33,676 nucleotides of DNA from Bacteroidota bacterium (lineage in GTDB: Bacteria > Bacteroidota > Bacteroidia > Cytophagales > Cyclobacteriaceae), in contig JADFHN010000042.1 in NCBI GenBank assembly GCA_022567155.1, forward strand, positions 1 through 33,676, in the 5' to 3' direction. Shown here in pieces: positions 18,971 through 27,680 of the stretch (its first letter is position 1; each line of letters begins with the position of its first letter). Below the pieces are notes generated by a model. That model did no database searches, was not told where the DNA came from, and was given only the letters and a program-made list of their open reading frames with translations. A program made the position numbers and the translations under genes.

Positions 18971-20170
18971 ATGAACAAATTAATTTCTACCGGTGTCTGT
19001 AACTTTATTAAAGGTCAGATCGCTGCATTGAGAATTCTCATTGTTTTCATTCCTGTTGTTTTGGCAGGATGCAGATCTGATCCAGCCCTATCTATTATCA
19101 ATGGCAGTTTTTCACAATGGAAAGATGGCCGGTTGACAGGTTGGCAGGTACCTCTCCTTGCTGCCACCACAAAAGTCTTATTACTTAATGATACTGCTGT
19201 ACAATTCTCTCAAAGCATTCCGGGCAGATCAAAAATGTGGCAGCGAATATCAGTCTTACCTGAAAGATTGTATGTAATAGAGGGATACATTGAATCGTAT
19301 GAAGGCAAGGATTGGAATGTAGGACTTTGGGTTGAAGGAAAAGAGCTTCTGGGATATCACATTCTTGAGAAGAATGCCTTTGATGGTAGTACCCAGGTTA
19401 AAATAAAATTTCAGGCTGATCGGCATTATGTAGATATTAAACTGGGTTTTCAAAAATTCGGACCCGCAAATGCCATTTTTAACAATTTTACGATCAGTGA
19501 ATCCAGTGGGTATATTGGTTTGGAGTCCGATTTAACAAATCAAGTAAAAAAGATTGTATCGCTTGCACCATTTGATAGCCTGAATTTACATCATAATGTA
19601 CTTCTATTGACAGCGTATATTAATTCTCTACTTATTACACCTCTCAATAAATACTATAATTTTAAAGGTAGTGCCGAAGAAAGAGAGCGTTATATTACGC
19701 ATGCACAATTATTAAGAGATTCTTTAAAGCAGTATTACCAGGTTTCCATGCCAACAAGTTATTTGCAATCTTACCTTGCGTTGCCAATTAAAGAAACTGC
19801 GAATGCTTATTGCGTAAAAAGTTCGAATTCTGCTCATGACATTCTTGGTGAATTTGGTATAATGACCAGGCAAATTCATTTTTATAACAAGGAGGATATT
19901 CCCATTCATCAATGCTTTGAATATTGGAATCCGTATAAGGAAAGCTGGATAATTGTGGACCCCTTTTATGGCATATCGTATGTTAACAGTTCAAACGAAT
20001 TAATTGGGTTTGAGGAGTTGAATGCCATGATTAAGCAAAACCGATTAACAGTTAATAATATTGTTCATTTAGATATTCAGGAATTTTATTTTAACCTGGA
20101 GGAATTACAGTCGGGATGGCACAGGATAAAACCTGGAAAGTCCGGAAGTGACCGGCTTACATTATTTTAA
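18971..20170 (+). CDS. Lipoprotein with carbohydrate-binding-like and transglutaminase-like domains
   Basis: 399 residues. A signal peptide ends in a lipobox, LAGC (31-34), so Cys34 is probably lipidated. Residues 42-178 start with INGSFSQWKDGRLTGWQVP and read as a beta-rich jelly-roll resembling a family 4/9 carbohydrate-binding module. The C-terminal half contains a transglutaminase/peptidase triad pattern: Cys281 (NAYCVKSSNSAHDILGEFGI), His313 (HQCFEYWNPYKESW) and Asp330 (IIVDPFYG). Such domains can act as cysteine peptidases, transglutaminases or inactive binders. The substrate is unknown; a cell-envelope polymer is plausible. It is convergent with the ABC gene on the other strand, 63 bases apart, with no terminator visible. 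Confidence 0.7.
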   Translation: MNKLISTGVCNFIKGQIAALRILIVFIPVVLAGCRSDPALSIINGSFSQWKDGRLTGWQVPLLAATTKVLLLNDTAVQFSQSIPGRSKMWQRISVLPERLYVIEGYIESYEGKDWNVGLWVEGKELLGYHILEKNAFDGSTQVKIKFQADRHYVDIKLGFQKFGPANAIFNNFTISESSGYIGLESDLTNQVKKIVSLAPFDSLNLHHNVLLLTAYINSLLITPLNKYYNFKGSAEERERYITHAQLLRDSLKQYYQVSMPTSYLQSYLALPIKETANAYCVKSSNSAHDILGEFGIMTRQIHFYNKEDIPIHQCFEYWNPYKESWIIVDPFYGISYVNSSNELIGFEELNAMIKQNRLTVNNIVHLDIQEFYFNLEELQSGWHRIKPGKSGSDRLTLF

Positions 20171-20233
20171 TCTGAGTTCGATTACTATTTTCAAAATACG
20201 AAATGACATGAAAAATTGATTATTCCCCGCTAT

Positions 20234-22018
20234 TCAAACGATCTCTTCAGCAAGTAGTTGCTTCTCATAAAGATCCTTGTAGGTTCCTTCCCGTGCCAGT
20301 AATGACTCGTTGGTACCCTTTTGAATGATCCTGCCATCATGCAAAACAATAATCCTGTTTGCCAGTTTGGCTGAAGATATACGATGCGATATGATGATTG
20401 TGGTCCGGTCTTTCATGATCTTTTCCATGCTTTCCAGTATGGTATTTTCCGTTTTGGTGTCCACGGCCGATAACGCATCATCAAGAATCAATATCCGGGG
20501 TTTTCGTGTAATGGCACGGGCTATGGATACCCGTTGTTTCTGTCCTCCTGACAGGGTTATACCTCTTTCGCCTATACGTGTGTTGAATCCATCTGGAAAC
20601 TGTTGTACATTGTCATAAAGGTCTGCATCCCTGGCAGCCTGAATAATATCCTCACTTTCAAGGTTTACAGAACCAAAAGAGATGTTATTGTAAATGGATT
20701 CAGAAAAGAGAAAAACATCCTGCGGCACATAACCGAGTTGGCTCCGGTAGGCGGAAAGGTCCAGGTTCTTCAGGTCGGTATCATCGATCAGAATGGTTCC
20801 TGAGGTAGGGTCATACATCCGGCATATCAGGTTGGCAATCGTGCTTTTGCCTGAACCGGTGGTGCCAATAATGGCAAGCGATTCTCCCGGTTTCAGCGAA
20901 AAAGATACATCTGTTAGCGCTTTAATGCCAGTGTCGGGATATACGAATGAAACACTTTTAAATGTAACACCTCCTTTTATTTCCTTTTTGATTGCTTTTC
21001 CCGAAGTAATGCCGGGTTTTATTTTGAGAAATTCATTAATACGCTTCTGGGAGGCGGCTGCCCGTTGAATGATGCTTGTTATCCACCCCAGTGATGCCAC
21101 CGGCCATGTCAGCAGGTTTACGTAAATGATAAACTCGGCAATATTTCCAAAACTTGCCGTACCGTTTATTACCTGGCCGCCACCTATATATACAACCAGT
21201 ACCGTACTTAATCCGATGAGCGCCATGATGATTGGGAAAAATAAGGCATCTACTGATGTGAGTTTCAGCGACTTATCCTTGTATTCGTTGCTTGACATCT
21301 CGAATTTTGTGATCATGTCATTTTCACGCACAAATGATTTGATTACCCTGATTCCGGAAAATGCTTCCTGCACAAATGTGGAAAGCCCCGATAAGCTTTT
21401 CTGGATTTCCTCTGACCTTTTGTTGATGATGTTATTTACGTAGTAGATGCATATCGAAAGAATGGGCAATGGCACAAGCGTATAAAGTGTAAGTTTCGGA
21501 TTTATAGAAATCATGTAGGGGATCAGGATCAGAAAGAGGATGAATAGATTCAGCCCGTACATGATGGAAGGCCCCAGATACATTCGCACGCGGCTGACAT
21601 CTTCGGAAATCCGGTTCATCAGGTCGCCGGTACTGTTTTTCCGGTAAAAACTCAGCGGAAGTATCTGGTACTGATTGTATATTTCATTTTTGAGATCATA
21701 CTCGATGTGGCGCGACATCACAATAAGGGTTTGGCGGACAAGAAACAGGAAGCCCCCCCGCAACAACGCCATGATCAGGATTAGTATAGCATAAAAAAAT
21801 ATGCTGCCTGCAAATATTCCGTAAAATGTCTTCTGAATTTCGAGACCCTGAAATCCTTTATACAGCGCTATATTTTCTACCACCAGGTCCAGCGCCCTGC
21901 GTACCAGTTGTGCCGGAATAATCTGGAAAACGTTGGAAATAATAATAAACAGGATTCCGGAAAGAAAATAATATTTGTATTTAAAAAAATATTTATTAAG
22001 GTAAGAAAGCTCTTTCAC
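20234..22018 (-). CDS. ABC exporter half-transporter, degenerate ATPase site (MdlA/YheI-like)
   Basis: 594 residues from the GTG at 22018, chosen because relatives begin with the KELSYLNKYF motif; a TTG 16 codons upstream also keeps the frame open. Six membrane helices precede the ATPase domain. Motifs are Walker A GTTGSGKS (385-392), signature LSGGQKQ (489-495) and Walker B ILILDD, where Asp514 replaces the usual catalytic glutamate. This ILDDALSAVD form marks the degenerate half of heterodimeric exporters (MdlA, YheI/BmrC type), so it should pair with an ILDE partner; the gene at 15810-17579 fits. The exported substrate (lipid, drug or peptide) is unknown. Confidence 0.9.
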   Translation of the reverse strand: MKELSYLNKYFFKYKYYFLSGILFIIISNVFQIIPAQLVRRALDLVVENIALYKGFQGLEIQKTFYGIFAGSIFFYAILILIMALLRGGFLFLVRQTLIVMSRHIEYDLKNEIYNQYQILPLSFYRKNSTGDLMNRISEDVSRVRMYLGPSIMYGLNLFILFLILIPYMISINPKLTLYTLVPLPILSICIYYVNNIINKRSEEIQKSLSGLSTFVQEAFSGIRVIKSFVRENDMITKFEMSSNEYKDKSLKLTSVDALFFPIIMALIGLSTVLVVYIGGGQVINGTASFGNIAEFIIYVNLLTWPVASLGWITSIIQRAAASQKRINEFLKIKPGITSGKAIKKEIKGGVTFKSVSFVYPDTGIKALTDVSFSLKPGESLAIIGTTGSGKSTIANLICRMYDPTSGTILIDDTDLKNLDLSAYRSQLGYVPQDVFLFSESIYNNISFGSVNLESEDIIQAARDADLYDNVQQFPDGFNTRIGERGITLSGGQKQRVSIARAITRKPRILILDDALSAVDTKTENTILESMEKIMKDRTTIIISHRISSAKLANRIIVLHDGRIIQKGTNESLLAREGTYKDLYEKQLLAEEIV

Positions 22019-22123
22019 AGAATAGAGTTTTATTAGAATTGATAATTTCCAAATATATTTCTGCAAACGATTGAATCTTCATATAAACTTATTTTTACCA
22101 TCGTTTTGTTATAGTAGAGTTGA

Positions 22124-22154
22124 TTGTTATAGTTAGTCAAATTCATTATTTTTG
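22124..22154 (+). promoter_or_regulatory. Bacteroidota-type promoter for leucine dehydrogenase
   Basis: TTG at 22124-22126 is followed after 20 bases by TATTTTTG at 22147-22154, matching the Bacteroidota housekeeping consensus (TTG near -33, TAnnTTTG near -7). Transcription would begin near 22160, giving a leader of roughly 50 bases to the ATG at 22209. No other gap in the window gave so clean a pair by eye. Confidence 0.6.
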
Positions 22155-22208
22155 ATACTATGCGTTTACAGCAGGCTTCAAAAATAAAGAATTATATCTA
22201 CATAAATC

Positions 22209-23312
22209 ATGATAGACATACAGGAATCAGAATTAGTGACAGAAGCTTCCGTATTTGACAAACTGTCGGAAAAAGGGCATGAACAGGTTGTGTTTTGCCA
22301 TGACGAAGCAACTGGTCTTAAAGCCATAATAGCAATTCACAATACCGTACTAGGACCAGCCCTTGGTGGTACAAGAATGTGGAATTACAGCACCGAGCAG
22401 GAGGCGCTTACAGATGTGCTCAGACTTTCGCGTGGAATGACATTCAAAGCGGCCATCAGCGGGTTGAATATCGGCGGCGGAAAAGCAGTGATAATTGGCG
22501 ATGCGGCAAAGTTGAAATCAGAAGCATTCATGCGCAGGTTCGGGAAATTTGTGGACAGTCTTGGCGGAAGGTACATCACAGCCGAAGATGTAAATATGAA
22601 GACGCGTGATATGGAATATATCCATATGGAAACGAAACATGTAACCGGGTTGCCCGAAAGTATGGGCGGAGGAGGAGACCCGTCGCCGGTAACTGCCTTT
22701 GGCAGCTACCTGGGTATGAAGGCCATGGCAAAAAAAGTGTATGGCTCAGAATCGCTGAATAACAAAGTAATAACTGTACAGGGTGTTGGCCAGGTAGGTA
22801 TGTATCTTGTAGAGCATTTGGCTAAAGAAGGAGCAAAAATTTTTATCACCGATATCTCTGAAGAAAAGCTTAAAAATGTTGCCGGTAAGTTTGGAGCTAC
22901 TGTAGTGGATGAAGACAAGATATATGATCTCGATATGGATATTTATGCACCGTGTGCACTGGGGGCCACCCTGAACGATGATTCCATTCCGCGTTTGAAA
23001 TGCAGCATTGTTGCCGGAGCGGCAAACAACCAACTGGCTCATGAGAAAAAGCACGGTTATATGCTGATTGAGAGGGGAATTGCGTATGCTCCTGATTTTG
23101 TTATAAATGCGGGAGGCCTGATAAATGTGTATAACGAATATTTAGGTGGATACAATCGAAACAGAGCCTATACACATGCAGAAAAAATATACGATTCCAT
23201 TCTTAATATTGCACATGAATCGCAAGAACATGAGATATCACCACAGGAAGCAGCCATAAAACTGGCTAAAAAGAGAATTGAAGATATCGGAAAAGTAAAA
23301 TTGCCATACTGA
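22209..23312 (+). CDS. Leucine (Glu/Leu/Phe/Val-family) dehydrogenase
   Basis: 367 residues, the usual length for leucine dehydrogenase. It catalyses NAD-dependent oxidative deamination of branched-chain amino acids to 2-oxoacids. The N-terminal catalytic domain has GPALGGTRMW, the lysine in MTFKAAISGLN (Lys80) and GGGKAVI (Lys92). AEDVNMKTRDM and the GGGGDPSPVTAFGSY segment follow. The Rossmann motif is QGVGQVGMYLVEHL (glycines 192-197). A good promoter lies upstream. It is 78 bases ahead of nusB, so whether it shares that transcript is open. Valine or phenylalanine preference cannot be excluded. Confidence 0.92.
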   Translation: MIDIQESELVTEASVFDKLSEKGHEQVVFCHDEATGLKAIIAIHNTVLGPALGGTRMWNYSTEQEALTDVLRLSRGMTFKAAISGLNIGGGKAVIIGDAAKLKSEAFMRRFGKFVDSLGGRYITAEDVNMKTRDMEYIHMETKHVTGLPESMGGGGDPSPVTAFGSYLGMKAMAKKVYGSESLNNKVITVQGVGQVGMYLVEHLAKEGAKIFITDISEEKLKNVAGKFGATVVDEDKIYDLDMDIYAPCALGATLNDDSIPRLKCSIVAGAANNQLAHEKKHGYMLIERGIAYAPDFVINAGGLINVYNEYLGGYNRNRAYTHAEKIYDSILNIAHESQEHEISPQEAAIKLAKKRIEDIGKVKLPY

Positions 23313-23390
23313 TACAGAAAATAATAAAAATCAACCGCCACCGGGTGAATTAACATCTGGCTGCTACATTTGTTCTTTAAAATATGGGAT

Positions 23391-24551
23391 ATGCTTAATC
23401 GACACACACTGAGAGTGAAAGCGATGCAGGCAATGTTTGCGTATAATCAGTGCAAAGAAGCCAATTATAATGTGGCTATAGAAAAAATTGCGCAAGCGTA
23501 CGAACCCAACATGAATATCATGGAGCTGCAGGATCCGGTTGTTCTGGAGGAAGAAAAAAAGGGGGTTTTAGAAGTATTTAAAAAAACCATTAAAGAAAAT
23601 TCAAAAGATGTGGCAGACACTAATTTCAGTGAATCCATATTAAAAGAAGCAGAAAAGGCGATCGAAGATTATCGGTTTCAGGTAAAAAAAGACCTTGCTT
23701 TCATCAAAAAGAATATGATGAATGAAGCCGGCAAATTATACGACAATTATTTAAAAATTCTGAATCTTCTGATTTTGTTTTCGGGATTTGCCCGGGAAGG
23801 TGTCGGGACCAGAAAGAGCGCTCCAGATACACAGCTCAATCTGGTTAATAATGTGTTGATCAGCCATTTAAGAAAAAATGCAGATCTGAAAAAACTTATT
23901 ATGAAGAATAACCTTGACTGGGAAAATGAAAACGATATGGTCAGAGCCTGGTTCAGGGATATTGTGACAAAAGACGAAAGCTATACCCGCTATCTTGAGC
24001 TCACCAAACCTACTGCCGAAGATGATGCGGAAATCGTAAACCACATTGTGCGAAAAATAATATTCAAAAATGAAACCATCGTTAGTTTCTGGGAAGATCA
24101 GGATCTGAGCTGGTTGGAGGATCATGCCATTGTAAGGAGCATGGTTTTGAAAACGATAAAATCGCTGGTAGAAAAGGGAGCGAATTTTGAACTTGCAATT
24201 CTGTCGTACAACTGGGAGGAAGACAAGTATTTTTTTGAAAAGTTATTTGAATCGACTGTAAAAAACGAGAGATTTCTTCAGGATATTGTAACAGAGAAAA
24301 CAAAGAACTGGGAATTTGACCGTATTGCATATACCGACAGGCTTATTCTTATGCTGGCTGTCAGCGAAATGATGAATTTCCCCAGCATACCTGTAAAAGT
24401 GACAATTAATGAATATATTGAAGTGTCAAAAAACTACAGTACTCCTAAAAGTAGACATTTTGTTAATGGAGTTTTAGATGTAATTGCTGTAAATTTGCAG
24501 GAAAAAGGCCTGATTAAAAAAAGTGGCCGGGGATTGATTGACAATAAATAA
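23391..24551 (+). CDS. nusB: Transcription antitermination factor NusB, long Bacteroidota form
   Basis: 386 residues from the ATG at 23391. That start is chosen because MLNRHTLRVKAMQAMFAYNQ is the family's opening; a TTG seven codons upstream is less likely. NusB with NusE forms the boxA-binding antitermination complex on rRNA transcripts. The NusB all-helical fold is recognisable at the C-terminus (about 270-375: NWEFDRIAYTDRLILMLAVS, then PVKVTINEYIEVSKNYSTP, then FVNGVLDVIA). The roughly 250-residue N-terminal part is far longer than in other phyla, where NusB is near 140 residues, but this long form is usual in Bacteroidota. It heads the run with ytxH, DUF1573, yajC, ybbR and coaE. Confidence 0.92.
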   Translation: MLNRHTLRVKAMQAMFAYNQCKEANYNVAIEKIAQAYEPNMNIMELQDPVVLEEEKKGVLEVFKKTIKENSKDVADTNFSESILKEAEKAIEDYRFQVKKDLAFIKKNMMNEAGKLYDNYLKILNLLILFSGFAREGVGTRKSAPDTQLNLVNNVLISHLRKNADLKKLIMKNNLDWENENDMVRAWFRDIVTKDESYTRYLELTKPTAEDDAEIVNHIVRKIIFKNETIVSFWEDQDLSWLEDHAIVRSMVLKTIKSLVEKGANFELAILSYNWEEDKYFFEKLFESTVKNERFLQDIVTEKTKNWEFDRIAYTDRLILMLAVSEMMNFPSIPVKVTINEYIEVSKNYSTPKSRHFVNGVLDVIAVNLQEKGLIKKSGRGLIDNK

Positions 24552-24575
24552 TAAGATTTAATATACGCAACTGTA

Positions 24576-24890
24576 ATGAGTAAAAAATCAAATTCGTTAT
24601 TTGCCTTTTTATTGGGTACTGCCACAGGAGCCATTCTGGGTATCCTGTACGCACCGGATAAAGGATCAAATACAAGAGACAGACTTTCATATAAGCTAGA
24701 TAAATACAGGTCAATACTCGAAGATTTGATCGAGGATCTGATTAATGGAGATGATTTGCCCAACAATGCGGCTAAATCGCAAGGCCAGAAGGTGATCGAT
24801 AATGCTAAAGAAAGGGCTGAGAAACTTCTGGTAGATGTGGATAACCTCATCGAGCATATCAAAAGTGAGGATTCACCGAAAGCCAAATAA
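24576..24890 (+). CDS. YtxH domain protein
   Basis: 104 residues. An N-terminal glycine-rich membrane segment (FLLGTATGAILGILYAPDKG, about 10-29) is the YtxH signature, followed by a long charged helix likely to be a coiled coil. YtxH proteins are small stress-associated membrane-anchored proteins of unclear function. It lies 24 bases after nusB and 39 before the DUF1573 gene. Confidence 0.85.
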   Translation: MSKKSNSLFAFLLGTATGAILGILYAPDKGSNTRDRLSYKLDKYRSILEDLIEDLINGDDLPNNAAKSQGQKVIDNAKERAEKLLVDVDNLIEHIKSEDSPKAK

Positions 24891-24929
24891 TAATTGTAAT
24901 TAATAAAACATTAAATAAAGGGAAAGAAT

Positions 24930-25451
24930 ATGAGACAAGTAACATCAAAATTATTTGTATTTATTACTACAATGGCCATTGTATTGTCTGGGTGTAAGGA
25001 CAATAATACTGAAAAAAGAATCGCTGAACTCGAGGCTAAACTTGATAAACTGGAATCAAATGCAGGTGCAGTGGCATCACCTGCTGCCACAACTGTAACC
25101 TCGCCATCAAATGTAAAGCCTGAAGGTCCGTTACCAAGTTTTGAGTGGACCGAAACCGAGTGGGACTTCGGTACAATCAATGAAGGGGACGTAGTAGAGC
25201 ATACTTATTTATTTAAGAATACAGGCGAAGCCCCCCTTATCATCGAAAGTGCTAAACCCTCTTGCGGATGTACCGTTCCAAGCTGGTCGAAAGAACCTAT
25301 ACCTGTAGGAGGTACCGGCGAGATTCTTGTTAAGTTCGACAGTAAAGGCAAGCCGAATATTCAGACGAAAACCGTAACGATAACTTCCAATACATGGCCT
25401 AAAGTAACTACATTGAGATTTAAAACATTTGTAACGCCTAAGGCTAAATAA
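24930..25451 (+). CDS. DUF1573 lipoprotein
   Basis: 173 residues. The signal peptide ends in a lipobox (IVLSGC, Cys at about 22). A short coiled coil (KRIAELEAKLDKLES) and an Ala/Thr/Ser/Pro linker follow. The DUF1573 domain (about 70-170) is an immunoglobulin-like fold with the signature FKNTGEAPLIIESAKPSCGC and the closing VTITSNTWP. Its function is unknown; such proteins are exported and frequent in Bacteroidota next to yajC. It begins 39 bases after ytxH with GGGAAAGAAT upstream. Confidence 0.9.
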   Translation: MRQVTSKLFVFITTMAIVLSGCKDNNTEKRIAELEAKLDKLESNAGAVASPAATTVTSPSNVKPEGPLPSFEWTETEWDFGTINEGDVVEHTYLFKNTGEAPLIIESAKPSCGCTVPSWSKEPIPVGGTGEILVKFDSKGKPNIQTKTVTITSNTWPKVTTLRFKTFVTPKAK

Positions 25452-25497
25452 TTGCCGTTGGCGGGATAACAAAATAATCAGGAATTATAATCAGAAA

Positions 25498-25806
25498 ATG
25501 TTAAATATAATATTGCTACAGGGCCAGTCTCAGGGGGGAGGAACATCCTTCCTGATTTTAATGGGAGGAATGCTGGTCGTTTTTTATTTTTTTATCTTCC
25601 GCCCGCAACAAAAAAAACAAAAGGGTCAGAAGAAATTCATTGAGGAAGTAAAACGTGGAGACCGCGTGATCACTATTGGCGGAATTCATGGCCGGATTTT
25701 TGAAATAAGCGACGATACCATTATACTGGAGGTAGAAAAAGGGGGGAAAATAAAGATTGATAAAACGGCCATTTCTTTTGAATCTACAAAAAAAGGAGTA
25801 AAATAA
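25498..25806 (+). CDS. yajC: Preprotein translocase subunit YajC
   Basis: 102 residues. YajC is the small membrane partner of the SecDF-YajC complex that assists Sec-dependent export. A single membrane segment (FLILMGGMLVVFYFFIFRPQ) is followed by the family motif RPQQKKQKGQKKFIEEVKRGDRV... with the basic stretch just after the membrane, then a beta-rich cytoplasmic tail (ITIGGIHGRIFEISDDTIIL). It stops 3 bases before the YbbR-like gene. Confidence 0.95.
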   Translation: MLNIILLQGQSQGGGTSFLILMGGMLVVFYFFIFRPQQKKQKGQKKFIEEVKRGDRVITIGGIHGRIFEISDDTIILEVEKGGKIKIDKTAISFESTKKGVK

Positions 25807-25809
25807 TTT

Positions 25810-26781
25810 TTGAAATCGGGTGAAGAAATATTATCAAAAATTAAATTTCCCATTAATGCAGGAAATCTTAAGGTAGTCATTTTAAGTATAATTGCAGCGA
25901 CTACCTTTTGGTTTTTTACTGCCCTTAACAAAGAATACTCGGCTACCATCAAATACCCTGTTGTATTTGATTTTGATCGCAGTAACTTCATTGTTACCAA
26001 CGACCTGCCAGATAAAGTTCAGATAAACGTATCAGGAGTTGGCTGGACCATTTTCAGAAGAGGCTTTTTACGTAATACCGAGCCGATATATCTGAAAATA
26101 GAAAACCCCGAGCGCAACAATAAAGTAACGGGGTCTAATTTATTCAGCAGTATATCAGAGTGGTTGCCGGATCTTCAACTCAATTATGTTCTTGATGATA
26201 CGCTGTATTTAAGCGTCGAAAAAAAAATAACCAAAAAAGTTCGTTTGCTGATTGACAGTGCAGGGATCGATCTGGACGAAGATTATTATATTGTAAGCCC
26301 TGTGGTTTCTGGCCTTGATTCGGCAGAACTTTCCGGTCCAAGATCTTTCATCGAAAGCTATCCAGACACGGCTTGGGTCCGGATCGCGGACCGCAGAATG
26401 GACAGTAACTTCGACAAGGAAATTGAAATTGACGTAGGGAATGAATTGGTTTCCCTAAATCCTGAGAAAGTACGTGTTTCTTTCGATGTGGAAGAATTTG
26501 TGGAAGTGTCCAAATCCATGCGCCTTACCAAAGCGAATTTTCCGGACGATTCGCTGGTTGTGCTCAAAGACACCGCCATACTAATCTCTTTCTGGATACG
26601 TGAAAGCAGAGCGCAGAATATTGATGACGATGAGTTTATAATCATGGCTGACTTTGACAGGATGGTGACGTACGACTCTACCATCCAGCCGCTCATTCTG
26701 AAGTATCCGAAAGATATTAAACGGCTTTCTATCAGGTCTCCGCGTGTTAAAGTAGGCAAAATGTCAAATGCGGACGAATAG
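25810..26781 (+). CDS. YbbR-like (CdaR-type) membrane-anchored protein
   Basis: 323 residues. One N-terminal membrane segment (about 20-40, LKVVILSIIAATTFWFFTAL) is followed by extracytoplasmic beta-rich repeats; YbbR domains are visible at roughly 40-120 and 135-225. In Firmicutes YbbR (CdaR) regulates a diadenylate cyclase; no cyclase gene is adjacent here, so that link is not implied. The start is a TTG at 25810, three bases after yajC, since no ATG precedes the membrane segment. Its 3' end overlaps coaE by 14 bases. The yajC-ybbR-coaE order is one I associate with Bacteroidota. Confidence 0.82.
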   Translation: MKSGEEILSKIKFPINAGNLKVVILSIIAATTFWFFTALNKEYSATIKYPVVFDFDRSNFIVTNDLPDKVQINVSGVGWTIFRRGFLRNTEPIYLKIENPERNNKVTGSNLFSSISEWLPDLQLNYVLDDTLYLSVEKKITKKVRLLIDSAGIDLDEDYYIVSPVVSGLDSAELSGPRSFIESYPDTAWVRIADRRMDSNFDKEIEIDVGNELVSLNPEKVRVSFDVEEFVEVSKSMRLTKANFPDDSLVVLKDTAILISFWIRESRAQNIDDDEFIIMADFDRMVTYDSTIQPLILKYPKDIKRLSIRSPRVKVGKMSNADE

Positions 26782-27367
26782 TTTATCCGTTGGTGTCACC
26801 GGAGGGATCGGCGCCGGCAAAAGTATCGTCTGTGTCATATTTTCGATCTTTGGCGCACCTGTTTATGATGCGGATGCCAGGGCGCGGTGGCTGATGGAAA
26901 ACGACCCTGCACTTCGGCAACAGATCTCAGAAACGTTCGGCGAAAAGGCATTTATTAGTGGCAGGCTAAACAGAAACTGGCTTGCGGGAGAGGTTTTCAG
27001 TAATAATAGTTTGTTGAGTAAATTAAATGCACTGGTGCACCCCCTGGTAGGGTCCGATTTTGAGGAGTGGGAAAGCCGCCATTCAGCATTCCCGTATGTT
27101 ATAAAAGAGGCAGCATTGCTGATAGAAACCGGATCATACAATGCACTGGATAAAATTGTGCTGGTCACAGCTCCTGAAACGGTGCGGATAAACCGGATTT
27201 TGAAACGGGATACCCATAGAAATGAGGAACAGATCAGGGATATTATTCAAAAACAACTCCGGGATGAAGAAAAAGGAAAGCATGCGGATTATTTGCTTAG
27301 AAACGACGGATCAACTCTGCTGATTCCGCAAATACTACAATTGCATGCTATGTTTATCGGACGGTAA
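26768..27367 (+). CDS. coaE: Dephospho-CoA kinase
   Basis: 199 residues, normal length. CoaE phosphorylates the ribose 3'-OH of dephospho-CoA, the last step of coenzyme A synthesis. The P-loop is GVTGGIGAGKS (residues 9-19), followed by PVYDADARAR (31-40), LVHPLVG and YVIKEAALLIETGSY, all family blocks. The ATG lies inside the 3' end of the YbbR-like gene (14-base overlap), so translation is probably coupled. It ends the nusB-to-coaE run. Confidence 0.95.
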   Translation: MRTNSLSVGVTGGIGAGKSIVCVIFSIFGAPVYDADARARWLMENDPALRQQISETFGEKAFISGRLNRNWLAGEVFSNNSLLSKLNALVHPLVGSDFEEWESRHSAFPYVIKEAALLIETGSYNALDKIVLVTAPETVRINRILKRDTHRNEEQIRDIIQKQLRDEEKGKHADYLLRNDGSTLLIPQILQLHAMFIGR

Positions 27368-27443
27368 CAGCACGGCAATAAAATGGGCCTACGTCGTCCG
27401 GGGTTATAAAATTTCAAATATATGTGGATGATCAGGATACTCT

Positions 27444-27680
27444 TTACAGGGCCAGCAAAGAAATCTGGTCGGTATAGAATTTGAACCGGGTGTGACTTCG
27501 GTCTAGTAGTTGAATTCGCTCAATAACCGCTCGTTTGTGATTGATGAACACTTCAAAAAAATCTTTTCCCAGCAGGTAAAGGTTAATCTTATAGCCGTAA
27601 TAACGTATGGACATAATAAAAACCCCGTCAAGGTTGAGGGTCTTTATTTTTTGATCAAGGGAAAGCCTTTGAAACTTCAT
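27444..27680 (-). CDS. Small conserved-looking protein, unknown function
   Basis: 78 residues. The start ATG (27680) is preceded by an AGGA about 10 bases upstream. The sequence has a helical opening (LSLDQKIKTLNLDG), then strands rich in Tyr/Ile (SIRYYGYKINLYLLGKDFFE) and a closing FKFYTDQISL. The RYYGYKINLYLLG...FFEVF pattern recalls small uncharacterised Cytophagales/Flavobacteriia proteins, from memory only. An 80-codon frame on the opposite strand (27510-27752, TTG start) overlaps it and has a less protein-like composition, so I prefer the minus-strand reading. No neighbour suggests a function. Confidence 0.55.
   Translation of the reverse strand: MKFQRLSLDQKIKTLNLDGVFIMSIRYYGYKINLYLLGKDFFEVFINHKRAVIERIQLLDRSHTRFKFYTDQISLLAL

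Noticed and set aside
25810-26781. YbbR-like protein as part of a cyclic di-AMP system.
   Set aside because: No diadenylate cyclase gene is present nearby, and the neighbours are nusB, yajC and coaE.
27608-27655. AAAAACCCC ... GGGTCTTTATTTTTT looked like a terminator for the coaE run.
   Set aside because: The stem is imperfect, it is about 240 bases past coaE, and it lies inside the preferred small gene on the other strand.
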